Notes: generated from the sequence alone by a model not told the origin. 64,000 nucleotides of DNA from Streptomyces sp. TLI_105 (GCF_900105415.1 NZ_FNSM01000001.1:682001-746000), one strand, 5' to 3'. Shown: positions 1 to 10,383, counted from the stretch's first letter. Program-made: numbers and translations.

Positions 1-1
1 C

Positions 2-3000
2 CAGGGCGGGCACGTGGAGTACTTCGAGTACCTGGTCCAGTCGCTGCGCGAGCGCGGCGCGGACCACATCCGCGTGGTGGGCGGCGGGGGCGGCGTCATC
101 GTGCCCGAGGAGATCACCCGGCTCCGCAACAGCGGAGTCACCATCTTCTCCCCCGAGGACGGCCAGCGGATGGGCCTCGCCGGGATGATCAACTCGGTGA
201 TCGAGCAGTGCGACTTCGACCTCTGGGACGGCGCGCCGGCCGACGCGGCGGCGGTGCTCGCGGGCGACCGGTTCGCGGTCGCCCGCGCCATCACCGGCGC
301 CGAGCTCGGCAAGCTGTCCCCCGACTTCCTGGACCGGCTGCGCACCGCCGCGGCGGCACGCGTCACGCCCGTCCTCGGCATCACCGGCACCGGCGGCTCC
401 GGCAAGTCGTCACTGACCGACGAGCTCGTCCGCCGGCTCCGCGTCGACCAGCAGGACAAGCTGCGCATCGCGGTGATCGCCGTCGACCCGACGCGCCGCC
501 GCGGCGGCGGCGCACTGCTCGGCGACCGGATCAGGATGAACTCCCTCGACGGGGACCGGGTCTTCTTCCGCAGCCTGGCCACGCGCGGCAGCCACGAACT
601 GCCCGAGCACCTGGCCGATGTGATCGACGTCGTCAAGGCCGCCGGATTCGACCTGGTGATCGTGGAGACGCCGGGCATCGGCCAGGGCGACGCGGCGATC
701 GTGCCCTTCGTCGACACCTCGCTGTACGTGATGACGCCGGAGTTCGGCGCCGCCTCGCAGCTGGAGAAGATCGACATGCTCGACTTCGCCGACGTCGTGG
801 CCATCAACAAGTTCGAGCGGCGCGGCGCCAAGGACGCCCTGCGCGACGTGGCCCGTCAGCTGGTCCGCAACCGCGAGGCCTTCGACAAGCGGCCCGAGGA
901 CATGCCGGTCTACGGCACCTCGGCGGCCACCTTCAACGACGACGGCGTCACCGCGCTCCACCAGCACCTCAAGACCGCCCTCGCCGAGAAGGGGCTCACG
1001 CTCGCCCAGGGCGCCCTGGCGCCGGTCGACGTACGCCACTCCTCCGGCATCCGGCAGGTCGTGCCCGCCGACCGGGTCCGCTACCTCACCGAGATCAGCG
1101 AGACCGTCCGCACGTACCACTCGGAGACCGAGCGCCTCGTCGAGGCGGCGCGCCGGGTGCAGCGCCTGGACACGGTCAAGGCCGAGCTCGCCCGGGCCGA
1201 GTACGACGACGCCGGCGTGGACGCGCTGCTCACGGACGCCCGCAAGGGGCTCCCCCACGAGGTGGCGGACCAGATCGAGAAGTGGCCGGCCGTCGTGGAG
1301 TCGTACTCCGGCGACGAGCAGGTCGTGCGGATCCGGGACAAGGAGATCCGCACCAAGCTGACCCGCGAGTCGCTGTCCGGCAACAAGATCCCGCGCGTGG
1401 CCCTGCCCCGGTTCACCGACCACGGCGAGCTGGTGCGCTTCTGGCGCCGCGAGAACCTGCCCGGTCACTTCCCCTTCACCGCCGGGGTGTTCCCCTTCAA
1501 GCGCGACGGCGAGGACCCGGCGCGGATGTTCGCCGGCGAGGGCGACCCGTTCCGCACCAACCGGCGGTTCAAGCTGCTGTCCGAGGGCCAGCCGGCCACC
1601 CGGCTCTCCACCGCCTTCGACTCGGTCACGCTGTACGGCCGCGACCCCGGCGAGCGCCCCGACATCTACGGCAAGGTCGGCACCTCCGGCGTCTCGGTCG
1701 CGACCCTCGACGACATGAAGACGCTCTACGACGGCTTCGACCTGATCGCGCCGACGACCTCCGTGTCCATGACGATCAACGGCCCGGCCCCGACGGTCCT
1801 CGCGTTCTTCCTCAACACGGCCGTCGACCAGCAGATCGACAGGTTCCGTGCCGCCGAGGGCCGCGAGCCCTCCGCCGACGAGGTGGCCGAGCTGCGGGCC
1901 CACGCGCTCGCCACCGTGCGCGGCACGGTCCAGGCGGACATCCTCAAGGAGGACCAGGGTCAGAACACCTGCCTGTTCTCCACCGAGTTCTCGCTGCGGA
2001 TGATGGCCGACATCCAGGAGTGGTTCATCGCGAACAAGGTCCGCAACTTCTACTCGGTGTCCATCTCCGGCTACCACATCGCCGAAGCCGGCGCGAACCC
2101 GATCAGCCAGCTCGCCTTCACGCTCGCCAACGGCTTCACCTACGTCGAGACCTACCTGGCCCGCGGCATGGACGTCGACGACTTCGCCCCGAACCTGTCG
2201 TTCTTCTTCTCCAACGGCATGGACCCCGAGTACTCCGTCCTCGGCCGCGTCGCCCGCCGCATCTGGGCGGTGGCGATGAAGGAGAAGTACGGCGCCAACG
2301 AGCGCTCCCAGAAGCTGAAGTACCACGTCCAGACCTCCGGACGCTCCCTGCACGCCCAGGAGATGGACTTCAACGACATCCGCACCACCCTCCAGGCGCT
2401 CATCGCCATCTACGACAACTGCAACAGCCTGCACACCAACGCCTACGACGAGGCCGTCACCACCCCCACCGAGGAATCGGTCCGCCGCGCCCTGGCCATC
2501 CAGCTGATCATCAACCGGGAGTGGGGCCTGGCGATGAACGAGAACCCCCTGCAGGGGTCGTTCATCATCGACGAGCTCACCGACCTGGTCGAGGAGGCCG
2601 TGCTCCAGGAGTTCGAGCGCATCAGCGAGCGCGGCGGCGTGCTCGGCGCGATGGAGACCGGTTACCAGCGCGGCCGCATCCAGGACGAGTCGATGCTCTA
2701 CGAGCAGCGCAAGCACGACGGCACCCTGCCCATCATCGGCGTCAACACCTTCCGCAACCCCCACGCGGACACCGCCGAACCCGGCACCGTCGAACTCGCC
2801 CGCGCCACCGAGCACGAGAAGCGGTCCCAGCTGGAGCGGGTGCAGGACTTCCAGACCCGGCACCACGACCAGGCCCACACGGCCCTGGCCGCGCTCAAGG
2901 AGGCCGCGGTCAGCGGCGAGAACGCCTTCGCCGTCCTCATGGACGCCGCCCGTGTCTGCACCCTCCAGCAGATCACCGAGGCGTTCTTCGAGGTCGGCGG

Positions 3001-3022
3001 CCAGTACCGCCGCAACGTCTGA
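2..3022 (+). CDS. icmF: Fused isobutyryl-CoA mutase IcmF (5' partial)
   Basis: Adenosylcobalamin-dependent mutase that interconverts isobutyryl-CoA and n-butyryl-CoA in the cytoplasm, with its G-protein chaperone built in. The frame is open from base 2, so the start and the first part of the B12-binding domain (with the DxHxxG motif) lie outside the window. What remains is: the end of the B12 domain (glycine-rich VGGGGGVIVP, then SPEDG); a MeaB-type GTPase domain with P-loop GTGGSGKSS at about residue 125, counted from the GTG at 14, and ETPGIGQGD; then a mutase TIM barrel with YHIAEAGANP, KLKYHVQTSGRSLH and NPLQGSF. The visible 1,002+ residues against a family length near 1,080 suggest about 80 are missing. 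A strong hairpin follows the stop. The family call is firm; preference for isobutyryl-CoA over related acyl-CoAs is inferred from the fused architecture. Confidence 0.93.
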   Translation, partial: QGGHVEYFEYLVQSLRERGADHIRVVGGGGGVIVPEEITRLRNSGVTIFSPEDGQRMGLAGMINSVIEQCDFDLWDGAPADAAAVLAGDRFAVARAITGAELGKLSPDFLDRLRTAAAARVTPVLGITGTGGSGKSSLTDELVRRLRVDQQDKLRIAVIAVDPTRRRGGGALLGDRIRMNSLDGDRVFFRSLATRGSHELPEHLADVIDVVKAAGFDLVIVETPGIGQGDAAIVPFVDTSLYVMTPEFGAASQLEKIDMLDFADVVAINKFERRGAKDALRDVARQLVRNREAFDKRPEDMPVYGTSAATFNDDGVTALHQHLKTALAEKGLTLAQGALAPVDVRHSSGIRQVVPADRVRYLTEISETVRTYHSETERLVEAARRVQRLDTVKAELARAEYDDAGVDALLTDARKGLPHEVADQIEKWPAVVESYSGDEQVVRIRDKEIRTKLTRESLSGNKIPRVALPRFTDHGELVRFWRRENLPGHFPFTAGVFPFKRDGEDPARMFAGEGDPFRTNRRFKLLSEGQPATRLSTAFDSVTLYGRDPGERPDIYGKVGTSGVSVATLDDMKTLYDGFDLIAPTTSVSMTINGPAPTVLAFFLNTAVDQQIDRFRAAEGREPSADEVAELRAHALATVRGTVQADILKEDQGQNTCLFSTEFSLRMMADIQEWFIANKVRNFYSVSISGYHIAEAGANPISQLAFTLANGFTYVETYLARGMDVDDFAPNLSFFFSNGMDPEYSVLGRVARRIWAVAMKEKYGANERSQKLKYHVQTSGRSLHAQEMDFNDIRTTLQALIAIYDNCNSLHTNAYDEAVTTPTEESVRRALAIQLIINREWGLAMNENPLQGSFIIDELTDLVEEAVLQEFERISERGGVLGAMETGYQRGRIQDESMLYEQRKHDGTLPIIGVNTFRNPHADTAEPGTVELARATEHEKRSQLERVQDFQTRHHDQAHTALAALKEAAVSGENAFAVLMDAARVCTLQQITEAFFEVGGQYRRNV

Positions 3023-3048
3023 CGCGGTCCCGCGCCGTACACGGGCGC

Positions 3049-3088
3049 GGCGGTCCGGCCCGGCGGTGCTCCGCCGGACCGGACCGCC
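3049..3088. terminator. Bidirectional hairpin terminator between icmF and hydrolase copy 1
   Basis: GGCGGTCCGG (3049-3058) pairs perfectly with CCGGACCGCC (3079-3088). A second 7-bp stem (3060-3066 with 3071-3077) closes a TGCT loop inside it. It lies between two convergent genes and could end transcription from both sides. There is no U tract, which is usual in streptomycetes. Confidence 0.75.
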
Positions 3089-3098
3089 GACGGCCGGA

Positions 3099-4062
<964 letters not shown>

Positions 4063-4171
4063 CGTTCCGCCGCGGCTCCGATTCCTGCCTGTGGTTCTGC
4101 CTGGAGACCGGGACCGCCCGCTGCTTGGCTGGTCGCAGCCCCGGAGTCACTTCCCCTGAGCGGAGACCGAT

Positions 4172-5164
4172 TTGAGCCTGGTGTTGACGACCGCCTCCGT
4201 GCCGGACCGGGACAAGGTCGCGTACTGGAACGACGCGGTGAGCAGGACGCTGGTGCCGATGACGGTCGCCCCCCGGGGAGACGGGCCGTTCGACGGCCGG
4301 ATCGCCACCGACCGCCTCGGGTATCTCCAGGTCTCCACCGTGGAGGCCGACGCGAAGCGGGTCAGCCGCACCCCGGCGCTGATCGCCGGGTCGTCCGAGG
4401 AGCTCGTGGCGGTCGGCGTCCAGATGTCCGGCACGGCCACCTTCGTCCAGGACGGCCGGCGGGCCGAGGTGGGCGAGGGCGACCTGGTGGTGTACGACAC
4501 GACCCGGCCGTACTCCTTCGACTATCCGCAGCGGTTCGCCACGCACGTCTTCCAGCTTCCGCGCCGCACGCTGGGCGTGTCGGACAGCGACATCCGGCGG
4601 GTCACCGGCAGCGCCATCGGCACCGAGGACGGCTTCGGCGCGATGCTGCTGCCGTTCCTGGCCGCCCTGGCCTCTTCCTCGGCCGACGGCTATCCTCCGG
4701 CGGTCGCGAACCGGTTGGCCGGCAACGTCGTCGACCTGCTCGCCACCCTGATCACGGAGCGGGCCCATCCGGGCGGCGCGGACACGGACGCGCGGAGCCA
4801 TCTGATGCTGCGCGTCCTCGACCACATCAACCGGAACCTGGGCGACCCGGACCTGTCCCCGGAGCGCATCGCCCGGGAGCACCGGATCTCGGTCCGGTAC
4901 CTGCACCGGCTGTTCGAGGGCGAGGGGACCACCGTCGGCCGGCTCATCCGGCAACGGCGCCTGGAGGAGTGCGGCCGCGAGCTGGCCCGCCGCGGCAGGA
5001 GCTCCCCCACCGTGTCCGCCGTGGCCCAGAGATGGGGCTTCGTCAACCCCGCCCATTTCAGCCGGGCCTTCCGCGCCGCCTACGGCGTCTCCCCGCGTGA
5101 GTGGCGCAGCATGCGCACCCTCCAGGACCCGCGAGGGGCTGACCTCCCGCCGTACAGCGGGTAA
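4172..5164 (+). CDS. AraC-family transcriptional regulator
   Basis: A 330-residue regulator. The N-terminal half resembles the AraC-binding-like (cupin-type) domain, beginning near DRDKVAYWNDAV. The C-terminal 100 residues hold two helix-turn-helix motifs of the AraC/XylS class (LSPERIAREHRISVRYLHRLF, then AQRWGFVNPAHFSRAFRAAYG and SPREW). The start is TTG at 4172, chosen because GGAG lies 6 nt upstream and no better start fits. It is divergent from hydrolase copy 1 and probably regulates it through the shared 234-bp intergenic region. Because the same promoter block precedes the second hydrolase copy, this regulator may control both. A paralogous regulator is encoded at 9434-10342. Confidence 0.88.
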   Translation: MSLVLTTASVPDRDKVAYWNDAVSRTLVPMTVAPRGDGPFDGRIATDRLGYLQVSTVEADAKRVSRTPALIAGSSEELVAVGVQMSGTATFVQDGRRAEVGEGDLVVYDTTRPYSFDYPQRFATHVFQLPRRTLGVSDSDIRRVTGSAIGTEDGFGAMLLPFLAALASSSADGYPPAVANRLAGNVVDLLATLITERAHPGGADTDARSHLMLRVLDHINRNLGDPDLSPERIAREHRISVRYLHRLFEGEGTTVGRLIRQRRLEECGRELARRGRSSPTVSAVAQRWGFVNPAHFSRAFRAAYGVSPREWRSMRTLQDPRGADLPPYSG

Positions 5165-5326
5165 GGTCCCCGCTCGGAGCCGCGTCGGCCGCCCCGGCCG
5201 CCCCGTGCCCGCGGCGGCGGTGCCCGGCCGGCCCGACAGTCGCCGCATCGCGTCCCGCCGTTCGACCGGGAACCCGGTGCACCGAACCGCCCCTTCGCTT
5301 CAGGCCCTCTCGGCAGGAGACCGTGC

Positions 5327-6322
5327 GTGACCGACTTCGCCCCTTCGTCCGCTCGGCACCCGGTCCTCGACCACCCGACCCGGGCGTTCGTGGCCCGGCA
5401 CGCCTGCCCGCCGTCGGCGCACGAGCCGGACCTGGCGCAGGCACGTCTGGGCCTCGCGCGTCTCCAGGGGGAGGGCACCCTCGATCCCCTCGACGAGGAG
5501 GCCACCTCGACGGAGTGGTTCGCGGTGCCGGGCGGGCCGACCGGTCACGTCCGGGTGCAGGTGGTCAGGCCCGCCGACAGCGTCGGCGAGCTCCCCGTCG
5601 TACTGTTCCTGCACGGGCTCGGCTGGACCCTGGGCGACGCCGGCACGCATCGGCGTCTGGTGCGCGCGTTCGCCCTCGGCACGGACGCGGCCGTGGTCTT
5701 CGTCGAGTACGAGCGCGCCCCCGAGGCCCGTTATCCGATCGCTGTCGAACAGTGCTACGCGGTCGCGCGGTGGATCGGTGAGCGGGGCGGCGAGATCGGC
5801 CTGGACGGCAGCCGGATGGCCGCCGTGGGCGAGTCGGCGGGCGGCAACCTGGTGGCGGCGCTGACCCTGCTCGCCAAGGAGCGCGGAGGGGTGCGGCTGC
5901 TGCAGCAGGTGCTGCTCTGTCCGGTCACCGACGCCGGCTGCGACACCCCCTCGTACCGGGAGTTCGCCGACGGCTACTTCCTCGGCGGCGAGACCATGCG
6001 CTGGTTCTGGGACCAGTACCTGCCCGACGTACGGGAGCGGAGCCGGGTCACCGCGTCACCGCTGAGGGCGTCCCTGGAGCAGCTCGCCGGACTCCCCCCT
6101 GCGCTGGTGGTCACCAGCGAGGCCGATGTGGTGCGCGACGAGGGCGAGGCGTACGCGACGAAGCTCCGGGCGGCCGGCGTGCCGGTGGTCTCCATGCGCT
6201 ACCACGGGACGATCCACGGCTTCATGGTGCTCGACCAGCTGCGCGACACGGACTCGGCCCGCGCCGCGCTCGTCCAGGTCCTCGACACCGTGCACGTCGC
6301 CCTGCACCGGCACCGGGGCTGA
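5327..6322 (+). CDS. Alpha/beta hydrolase, hormone-sensitive-lipase family
   Basis: A 331-residue esterase of the HSL (family IV, GDSAGG) group. The oxyanion motif is HGLGW at 96-100 (usual HGGGW), the nucleophile motif is GESAGG with Ser170, then TSEADVVRDEG supplies the acid and TIHGF the His. The start is GTG at 5327 with AGGAGA 6 nt upstream. It is clearly paralogous to the gene at 28238-29191, with the same blocks PALVVT-EADV-RDEGEAYA and WFWDQY. It follows the AraC-type gene on the same strand after 162 bp. It converges on the NB-ARC regulator with only 11 bp between the two stops. Substrate unknown; a short- or medium-chain carboxylic ester is likely. Confidence 0.87.
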   Translation: MTDFAPSSARHPVLDHPTRAFVARHACPPSAHEPDLAQARLGLARLQGEGTLDPLDEEATSTEWFAVPGGPTGHVRVQVVRPADSVGELPVVLFLHGLGWTLGDAGTHRRLVRAFALGTDAAVVFVEYERAPEARYPIAVEQCYAVARWIGERGGEIGLDGSRMAAVGESAGGNLVAALTLLAKERGGVRLLQQVLLCPVTDAGCDTPSYREFADGYFLGGETMRWFWDQYLPDVRERSRVTASPLRASLEQLAGLPPALVVTSEADVVRDEGEAYATKLRAAGVPVVSMRYHGTIHGFMVLDQLRDTDSARAALVQVLDTVHVALHRHRG

Positions 6323-6333
6323 ATCCTCCGCCC

Positions 6334-8589
6334 TCACTCCGCGGGGAGCGAGCCCAAGAGCTTCCGGGCGCTCTCCAGGTCCTTGCCGTCGACCGCGTCG
6401 CCGAGGGCGAGGGCCCGGCGGAGGCAGGAGCGGGCTTCTTCGGCTTCTCCCAGTTCGATCAGGGCCTCTCCCAGATGCAGGAGCGTGCGGCCCTCGACGT
6501 GGGGAATGCCGATGCGGGCGGCCTGGGCCACGGCATCACGATAGTGGTCGGCAGCCTCGTGCCATCGTCGCAGGACGGCGTGGCCGCGACCGAGCGCGCT
6601 GGTCGTGTTGGCACGGTGCATGTCGGCGAGGTGCCCGCTCACCGGACAGTCGGGCGCGTCCAGGAAGGTGACGATGCGCTGGTGCTGGATCAGGGCCTCC
6701 TCGGCACGACCGAGCAGGCGCAGGGAGGTTCCGTGGGTGAACATGGCCCCCAGCCAGCCCTCGCGGTCGTCGGTCTCTTCGTAGAGGCCTATCGCGGCGA
6801 GCGACGTGTCGGCTGCCTCCTGGACCTCGCCGAGCTCCGACTGGGCCCATGCCGCCAGCGCCAGTCCCGAGGCCTGTTGGGAAGCGCTCTGGGCGCGGCG
6901 GGCGCAGTCCACCCCTTCGTGGGCCCGTTCGACGGCCTCCCTGTACCGGGATTCGCAGGAGAGGGACCAGGAGGACATGTTGAGGAAAAAGGCCTGCAGA
7001 TACGGGTCGCCCAGCGCGGTGGCGGCTTCGCCCGCCAGGCGGAAGGCCTCGGGCCAATGCCCCCAGTGGGCCCACAGGTTGCAGAACCACTCCATGGCGT
7101 GGACGGTCTCCACGACCTGGGCGTGCTCGCCCCGCCCGGCGGCGGCGCGCAGCGCGGCGAGCCAGGAGGGGGCTTCGCCCTGGAGCCAGGCGCGGGCCTG
7201 CTCGGTGCTCTCCAGCGGGACCAGGCCCTGCCAGGAGGACGGCGGCGCCCCGTACTTGGGCTGGTACCAGCGTCCGGCGACCACGGCCGTCTCGAGGAGC
7301 CAGGTGCGCAGCCGGTCGTCGGCCGCTTCCCGCTCGCCGGGTTCCTCTTCGCGGGCCAGCCGGGAGCGGGCGAACAGCCGCAGCAGGTCGTGCAGTTGGT
7401 AGCGTCCGGTGAAGGTGGCCTGCAGCAGACCGGCCTCGACCAGCTCCTCCATCACGTCCTCGGCCTCGAAGACGTCGGTGGCGGTCAGAGCGGCGCCGTA
7501 GGCGGCTGTCATGTCCGGCCCCGGGACCAGGCTCAGCAACCGCAGCATGTGTGCTGCCTGGCGGGTCAGCTGACGGTAGGACAGCTCGAAGGCCGCCTCG
7601 ACCCGTACGTCGCCGGCGGCGAGCGCGCCCAGTCGGCGTTCCTCGTCGGCCAGGCGTCGGACGAGGTGGTCGACGGTCCACCCGGAGCGGACCGTCAGCC
7701 AGTTTCCCGCCACCCGCAGGGCCAGCGGCAGCCGCCCGCACAGCTCCGCGACCCGCGCCACGGCCTCGGCCTCCGCGTCCGCCCGCTCCTCGCCGAGGAT
7801 CCGGCGCAGCAGGTCGACCGCCTCGTCCTGCGCCATCTCACACAGCGCCAGACGGTCGACGTCCTCAAGGCCGGTCAGGGGACGTCGGCTGGTGACGAGC
7901 ACCAGGCTCCGCCCGCCCGCGGGCAGCAGCGCACGGACCTGCCCCTCGTCGCGGGCGTTGTCCAGCACCACCAGGCACCGGCGGTCGCCCAGCAGCGCCC
8001 GCAGCAGCCCCGCGCGCCCCTGCGGATCCTCCTGCGCCAGTCGGCGGTCGGACACGCCCAGGGCCTTCAGCAGCTTCAGCAGTGCCTCGTCCGTGTCCAC
8101 GGGGCCGTCCACCCCGTGCAGGTCCACCACGAAACGCCCGTCGGGGAAATCCTCCGCCAGATCCGCCGCCGCTTTCAGCGCCAGTGTCGTCTTCCCGCAC
8201 CCCGGAGGGCCCGAGAGGACCCACACCGACGGCGCCCCGCCCGCCGGGGCCCGTTCTGCTGCTTTCCGCAGGAGCGCCAGCTCCGCCTCGCGCCCCGTGA
8301 AGTCCCCCACCGAGCGCGGCGGCACGACCGTCCCCGCCACCGCGACCGTGCGCGTCGGACGCGCCGACCGGGCCGCGGCCAGCAGCGCCTCCCGCTCCGC
8401 TTCCGCGAGCCCGAGTCCCTCCGCCAGCGCCACCACCGTGCGCCGCTGCGGAACCCGGCTGCGGCCCCGTTCCATGTCGCCGATGGCCCGGACGCTCACG
8501 CCCGAGGCCTCGGCCAGCTCCTCCATCGTCAGACGGCCTCGCTGCCGCAGACCGCGCAGAACGGCGCCGAAGGGCTTCTTCCCGTACAC
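6334..8589 (-). CDS. XRE-type HTH / NB-ARC ATPase / TPR regulator
   Basis: A 751-residue STAND-type regulator. Residues 1-65 form a Cro/C1 (XRE) helix-turn-helix (MEELAEASGVSVRAIGDMER). The NB-ARC domain begins near FTGREAELALL, with Walker A SGPPGCGKTT and Walker B CLVVLDNARD. The C-terminal 350 residues are helical repeats of TPR type. Such proteins act as ATP-dependent switches that bind DNA after ligand sensing; many adjoin secondary-metabolism or hydrolase genes in streptomycetes. The start is taken as GTG at 8589: it just precedes the HTH, but its ribosome binding site (GAGGAG) is unusually close, 2 nt away, and partly inside an inverted repeat. The target is unknown. Confidence 0.87.
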   Translation of the reverse strand: MYGKKPFGAVLRGLRQRGRLTMEELAEASGVSVRAIGDMERGRSRVPQRRTVVALAEGLGLAEAEREALLAAARSARPTRTVAVAGTVVPPRSVGDFTGREAELALLRKAAERAPAGGAPSVWVLSGPPGCGKTTLALKAAADLAEDFPDGRFVVDLHGVDGPVDTDEALLKLLKALGVSDRRLAQEDPQGRAGLLRALLGDRRCLVVLDNARDEGQVRALLPAGGRSLVLVTSRRPLTGLEDVDRLALCEMAQDEAVDLLRRILGEERADAEAEAVARVAELCGRLPLALRVAGNWLTVRSGWTVDHLVRRLADEERRLGALAAGDVRVEAAFELSYRQLTRQAAHMLRLLSLVPGPDMTAAYGAALTATDVFEAEDVMEELVEAGLLQATFTGRYQLHDLLRLFARSRLAREEEPGEREAADDRLRTWLLETAVVAGRWYQPKYGAPPSSWQGLVPLESTEQARAWLQGEAPSWLAALRAAAGRGEHAQVVETVHAMEWFCNLWAHWGHWPEAFRLAGEAATALGDPYLQAFFLNMSSWSLSCESRYREAVERAHEGVDCARRAQSASQQASGLALAAWAQSELGEVQEAADTSLAAIGLYEETDDREGWLGAMFTHGTSLRLLGRAEEALIQHQRIVTFLDAPDCPVSGHLADMHRANTTSALGRGHAVLRRWHEAADHYRDAVAQAARIGIPHVEGRTLLHLGEALIELGEAEEARSCLRRALALGDAVDGKDLESARKLLGSLPAE

Positions 8590-8594
8590 AACTC

Positions 8595-8622
8595 CTCTTT
8601 CCTCCCTACCCCGGGGAAAGAG
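8595..8622. promoter_or_regulatory. Inverted repeat overlapping the NB-ARC gene's ribosome binding site
   Basis: CTCTTTCC (8595-8602) and GGAAAGAG (8615-8622) form a perfect 8-bp inverted repeat with a 12-nt spacer just upstream of the gene starting at 8589. In the mRNA the second arm is GGAAAGAG, which runs into the GAGGAG ribosome binding site. The repeat could therefore be an operator or a hairpin that masks the start. Confidence 0.45.
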
Positions 8623-8675
8623 TAAGGTGCATCATTTCGGGCAAAACCGCAGGCCGAGGCGGCCCGGTCGGTCGG

Positions 8676-9389
8676 TCAGCTCGTCGCTCGGACCGCGGCC
8701 CTGATCAGGTCGGCGACCCTTGTGGGCTCGGAGAGGGCGACGGCGTGGGAGGCGTCCGGGAGTTCGACGACGACGGCTCCGGCGCGTGCGGCGCCGAAGC
8801 GCTGGACCTCGGGGCCGATCGTGCGGTCGGCGCCGGCCACCAGGGCCCAGGACGGTTTCGTCCGCCATGCCGCCACGCCTGCGGTCTCGGTGAACGCGGA
8901 TGCAGCGAGGGGGCGTTGGGTCGCCGCCAAGACGCCGGCGACGTCCTCGGGAACGTCCGCCGCGAAGACGGAGGGAAAAGCCGTCTCCTCGATGGTGACC
9001 TCGACCGCACGGGCGCCGTCGTGGAGCGGGTAGGTCCACTCCTTCAGGTTGCCCGTCAGCGGAGGATCGGGGAACCTCCCTTGGAGCTGGCCGAGGCTCT
9101 CGCCCTCATGGGGCACGTAGGCGGCCACGTAGACGAGCCCCACGACGTTCTCCGCGGCGCCGGCCACGGTGATCAGCGCGCCACCGTACGCATGGCCGAC
9201 GAGTACGGCCGGCCCCTCGACCTGGGTGAGGACGGAGGCGAGGTAGGCGGCGTCCGATGCCAGGCCCCGGAGCGGGTTCGGCGGGGCGATCACCGGGATA
9301 CCGCTGCTCCGCAGTTCCGCGATGACGCCTATCCAGCCGGTCGCGTCGGCGAAGGAACCGTGCACGAGGACGACGGTGGGGTTGGGCAT
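8676..9389 (-). CDS. Alpha/beta hydrolase-fold protein lacking the nucleophilic serine
   Basis: A 237-residue protein of the same alpha/beta hydrolase group as the genes at 24469 and 29228 (VVLVHGSFADATGW, NPLRGLASDAAYL, SWALVAGADRTI, DASHAVAL). The nucleophile elbow reads GHAYGG: Ala67 (codon GCG) stands where the paralogues have Ser in GHSYGG. The acid and His regions are kept. It is therefore probably not an ordinary esterase; it could bind a ligand, act as a lyase-like member, or be a dead copy. The ATG at 9389 is preferred over one at 9416 because AGAAGAGA precedes it. It is the last gene of a same-strand set with the AraC-type gene (44 bp upstream) and the hydrolase at 10384. Confidence 0.82.
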   Translation of the reverse strand: MPNPTVVLVHGSFADATGWIGVIAELRSSGIPVIAPPNPLRGLASDAAYLASVLTQVEGPAVLVGHAYGGALITVAGAAENVVGLVYVAAYVPHEGESLGQLQGRFPDPPLTGNLKEWTYPLHDGARAVEVTIEETAFPSVFAADVPEDVAGVLAATQRPLAASAFTETAGVAAWRTKPSWALVAGADRTIGPEVQRFGAARAGAVVVELPDASHAVALSEPTRVADLIRAAVRATS

Positions 9390-9433
9390 GCGAGTTCTCT
9401 TCTCGGTGTCGGGCATGACGGCGCGCACGCGTC

Positions 9434-10342
9434 TCAGCGCCTTCGCTCGTCCTGGATGTCGTCGGCCATCGGCGCGAAGGCCGAGGTCGCCAGCGCCTGC
9501 CATTCGCTCGGGCTCATGCCGTAGGCGCCGCGGAACGTGCGGCTGAAGTGCGAGGGGCTGCTGAAGCCCCAGCGATGCGCCATCGCGGCCATCGTGGTTC
9601 TCCGGCTGGAGCGGCCCAGCTCGAACCGGCAGGACTCGAGCCTGCGCTGCCGCACCCACTGGCTCACCGTGCTGCCGTCGTTCTGGAACAGCTTCTGCAG
9701 GTACCGGACGGAGATGTGGTGGGCGCGTGCGATCGACTCCGGTGAGAGGTCCGGGTCCATCAGGTGTTCTTCGATGTGGGCGTGGACACGGGACAGCATC
9801 TCGTTGCCGGCTCCGGACGCGTCGTCGGCCGCGTCCGTCATCTCCGCTTCGAGGAGCTCCATGACCAGGACGGAGAGGAGGTGTACAGCGGTGCGGGCAC
9901 GCCGGTCCCCGATCGTGGACCGGCGGAACTCCGCCTTGGCGGCGAGCGCGGTCAAGAAGTCGGACGCCAGCGCCCCGATGCCCTCCCCGCCGCGTACGGG
10001 CACGCCGAGCACCTGGTCCAGTTCCGACTCCGTGACGCCCAGATAACAGCGGGGCACCCGGAAGAAGATCATCTGGCAGTCCTCGCCGAAGCGCAGCAGG
10101 TGCCGTCGGGCCGGGTCGCAGAAGACCAGGTCGTTCGGCTCCAGCAGGGTCTTGGCACGCTCGTGGACGACGGTGACGGGCCCACGGACGTGGACGCCGA
10201 GGTAGACGTGGTTCCGGTCGTTCGCGTCCGGCATCTCGGAGAGCATCTGGACCAGCCACCCCGAGCGGGAGGAGGGCGGGGTCGGAGCAGTCGTCTGCCG
10301 GGGCACCCGTTCGGGCGCACGTGACATCAGTGTGAGGGTCAT
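9434..10342 (-). CDS. AraC-family transcriptional regulator
   Basis: A 302-residue AraC/XylS regulator with an N-terminal AraC-binding-like domain (ligand or oligomerisation) and a C-terminal double HTH (LSPESIARAHHISVRYLQKLF, then HRWGFSSPSHFSRTFRGAYGMSPSEW). The ATG at 10342 is chosen because AGGA lies about 6 nt upstream; an in-frame start 45 nt earlier adds residues not typical of the family. It sits between two alpha/beta hydrolase genes on the same strand (41 and 44 bp gaps) and probably regulates them and itself. It belongs to the same subfamily as the regulator at 4172. Confidence 0.87.
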   Translation of the reverse strand: MTLTLMSRAPERVPRQTTAPTPPSSRSGWLVQMLSEMPDANDRNHVYLGVHVRGPVTVVHERAKTLLEPNDLVFCDPARRHLLRFGEDCQMIFFRVPRCYLGVTESELDQVLGVPVRGGEGIGALASDFLTALAAKAEFRRSTIGDRRARTAVHLLSVLVMELLEAEMTDAADDASGAGNEMLSRVHAHIEEHLMDPDLSPESIARAHHISVRYLQKLFQNDGSTVSQWVRQRRLESCRFELGRSSRRTTMAAMAHRWGFSSPSHFSRTFRGAYGMSPSEWQALATSAFAPMADDIQDERRR

Positions 10343-10383
10343 GGCGATTCCTAGCCGTGGGTTCGTGCGGGTGGAGCGCGGGT

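Noticed and set aside
410..2878. Long minus-strand open frame opposite icmF
   Set aside because: Low-complexity Val/Gly/Leu-rich translation, the usual opposite-strand shadow of a high-GC gene; no domain and no ribosome binding site.
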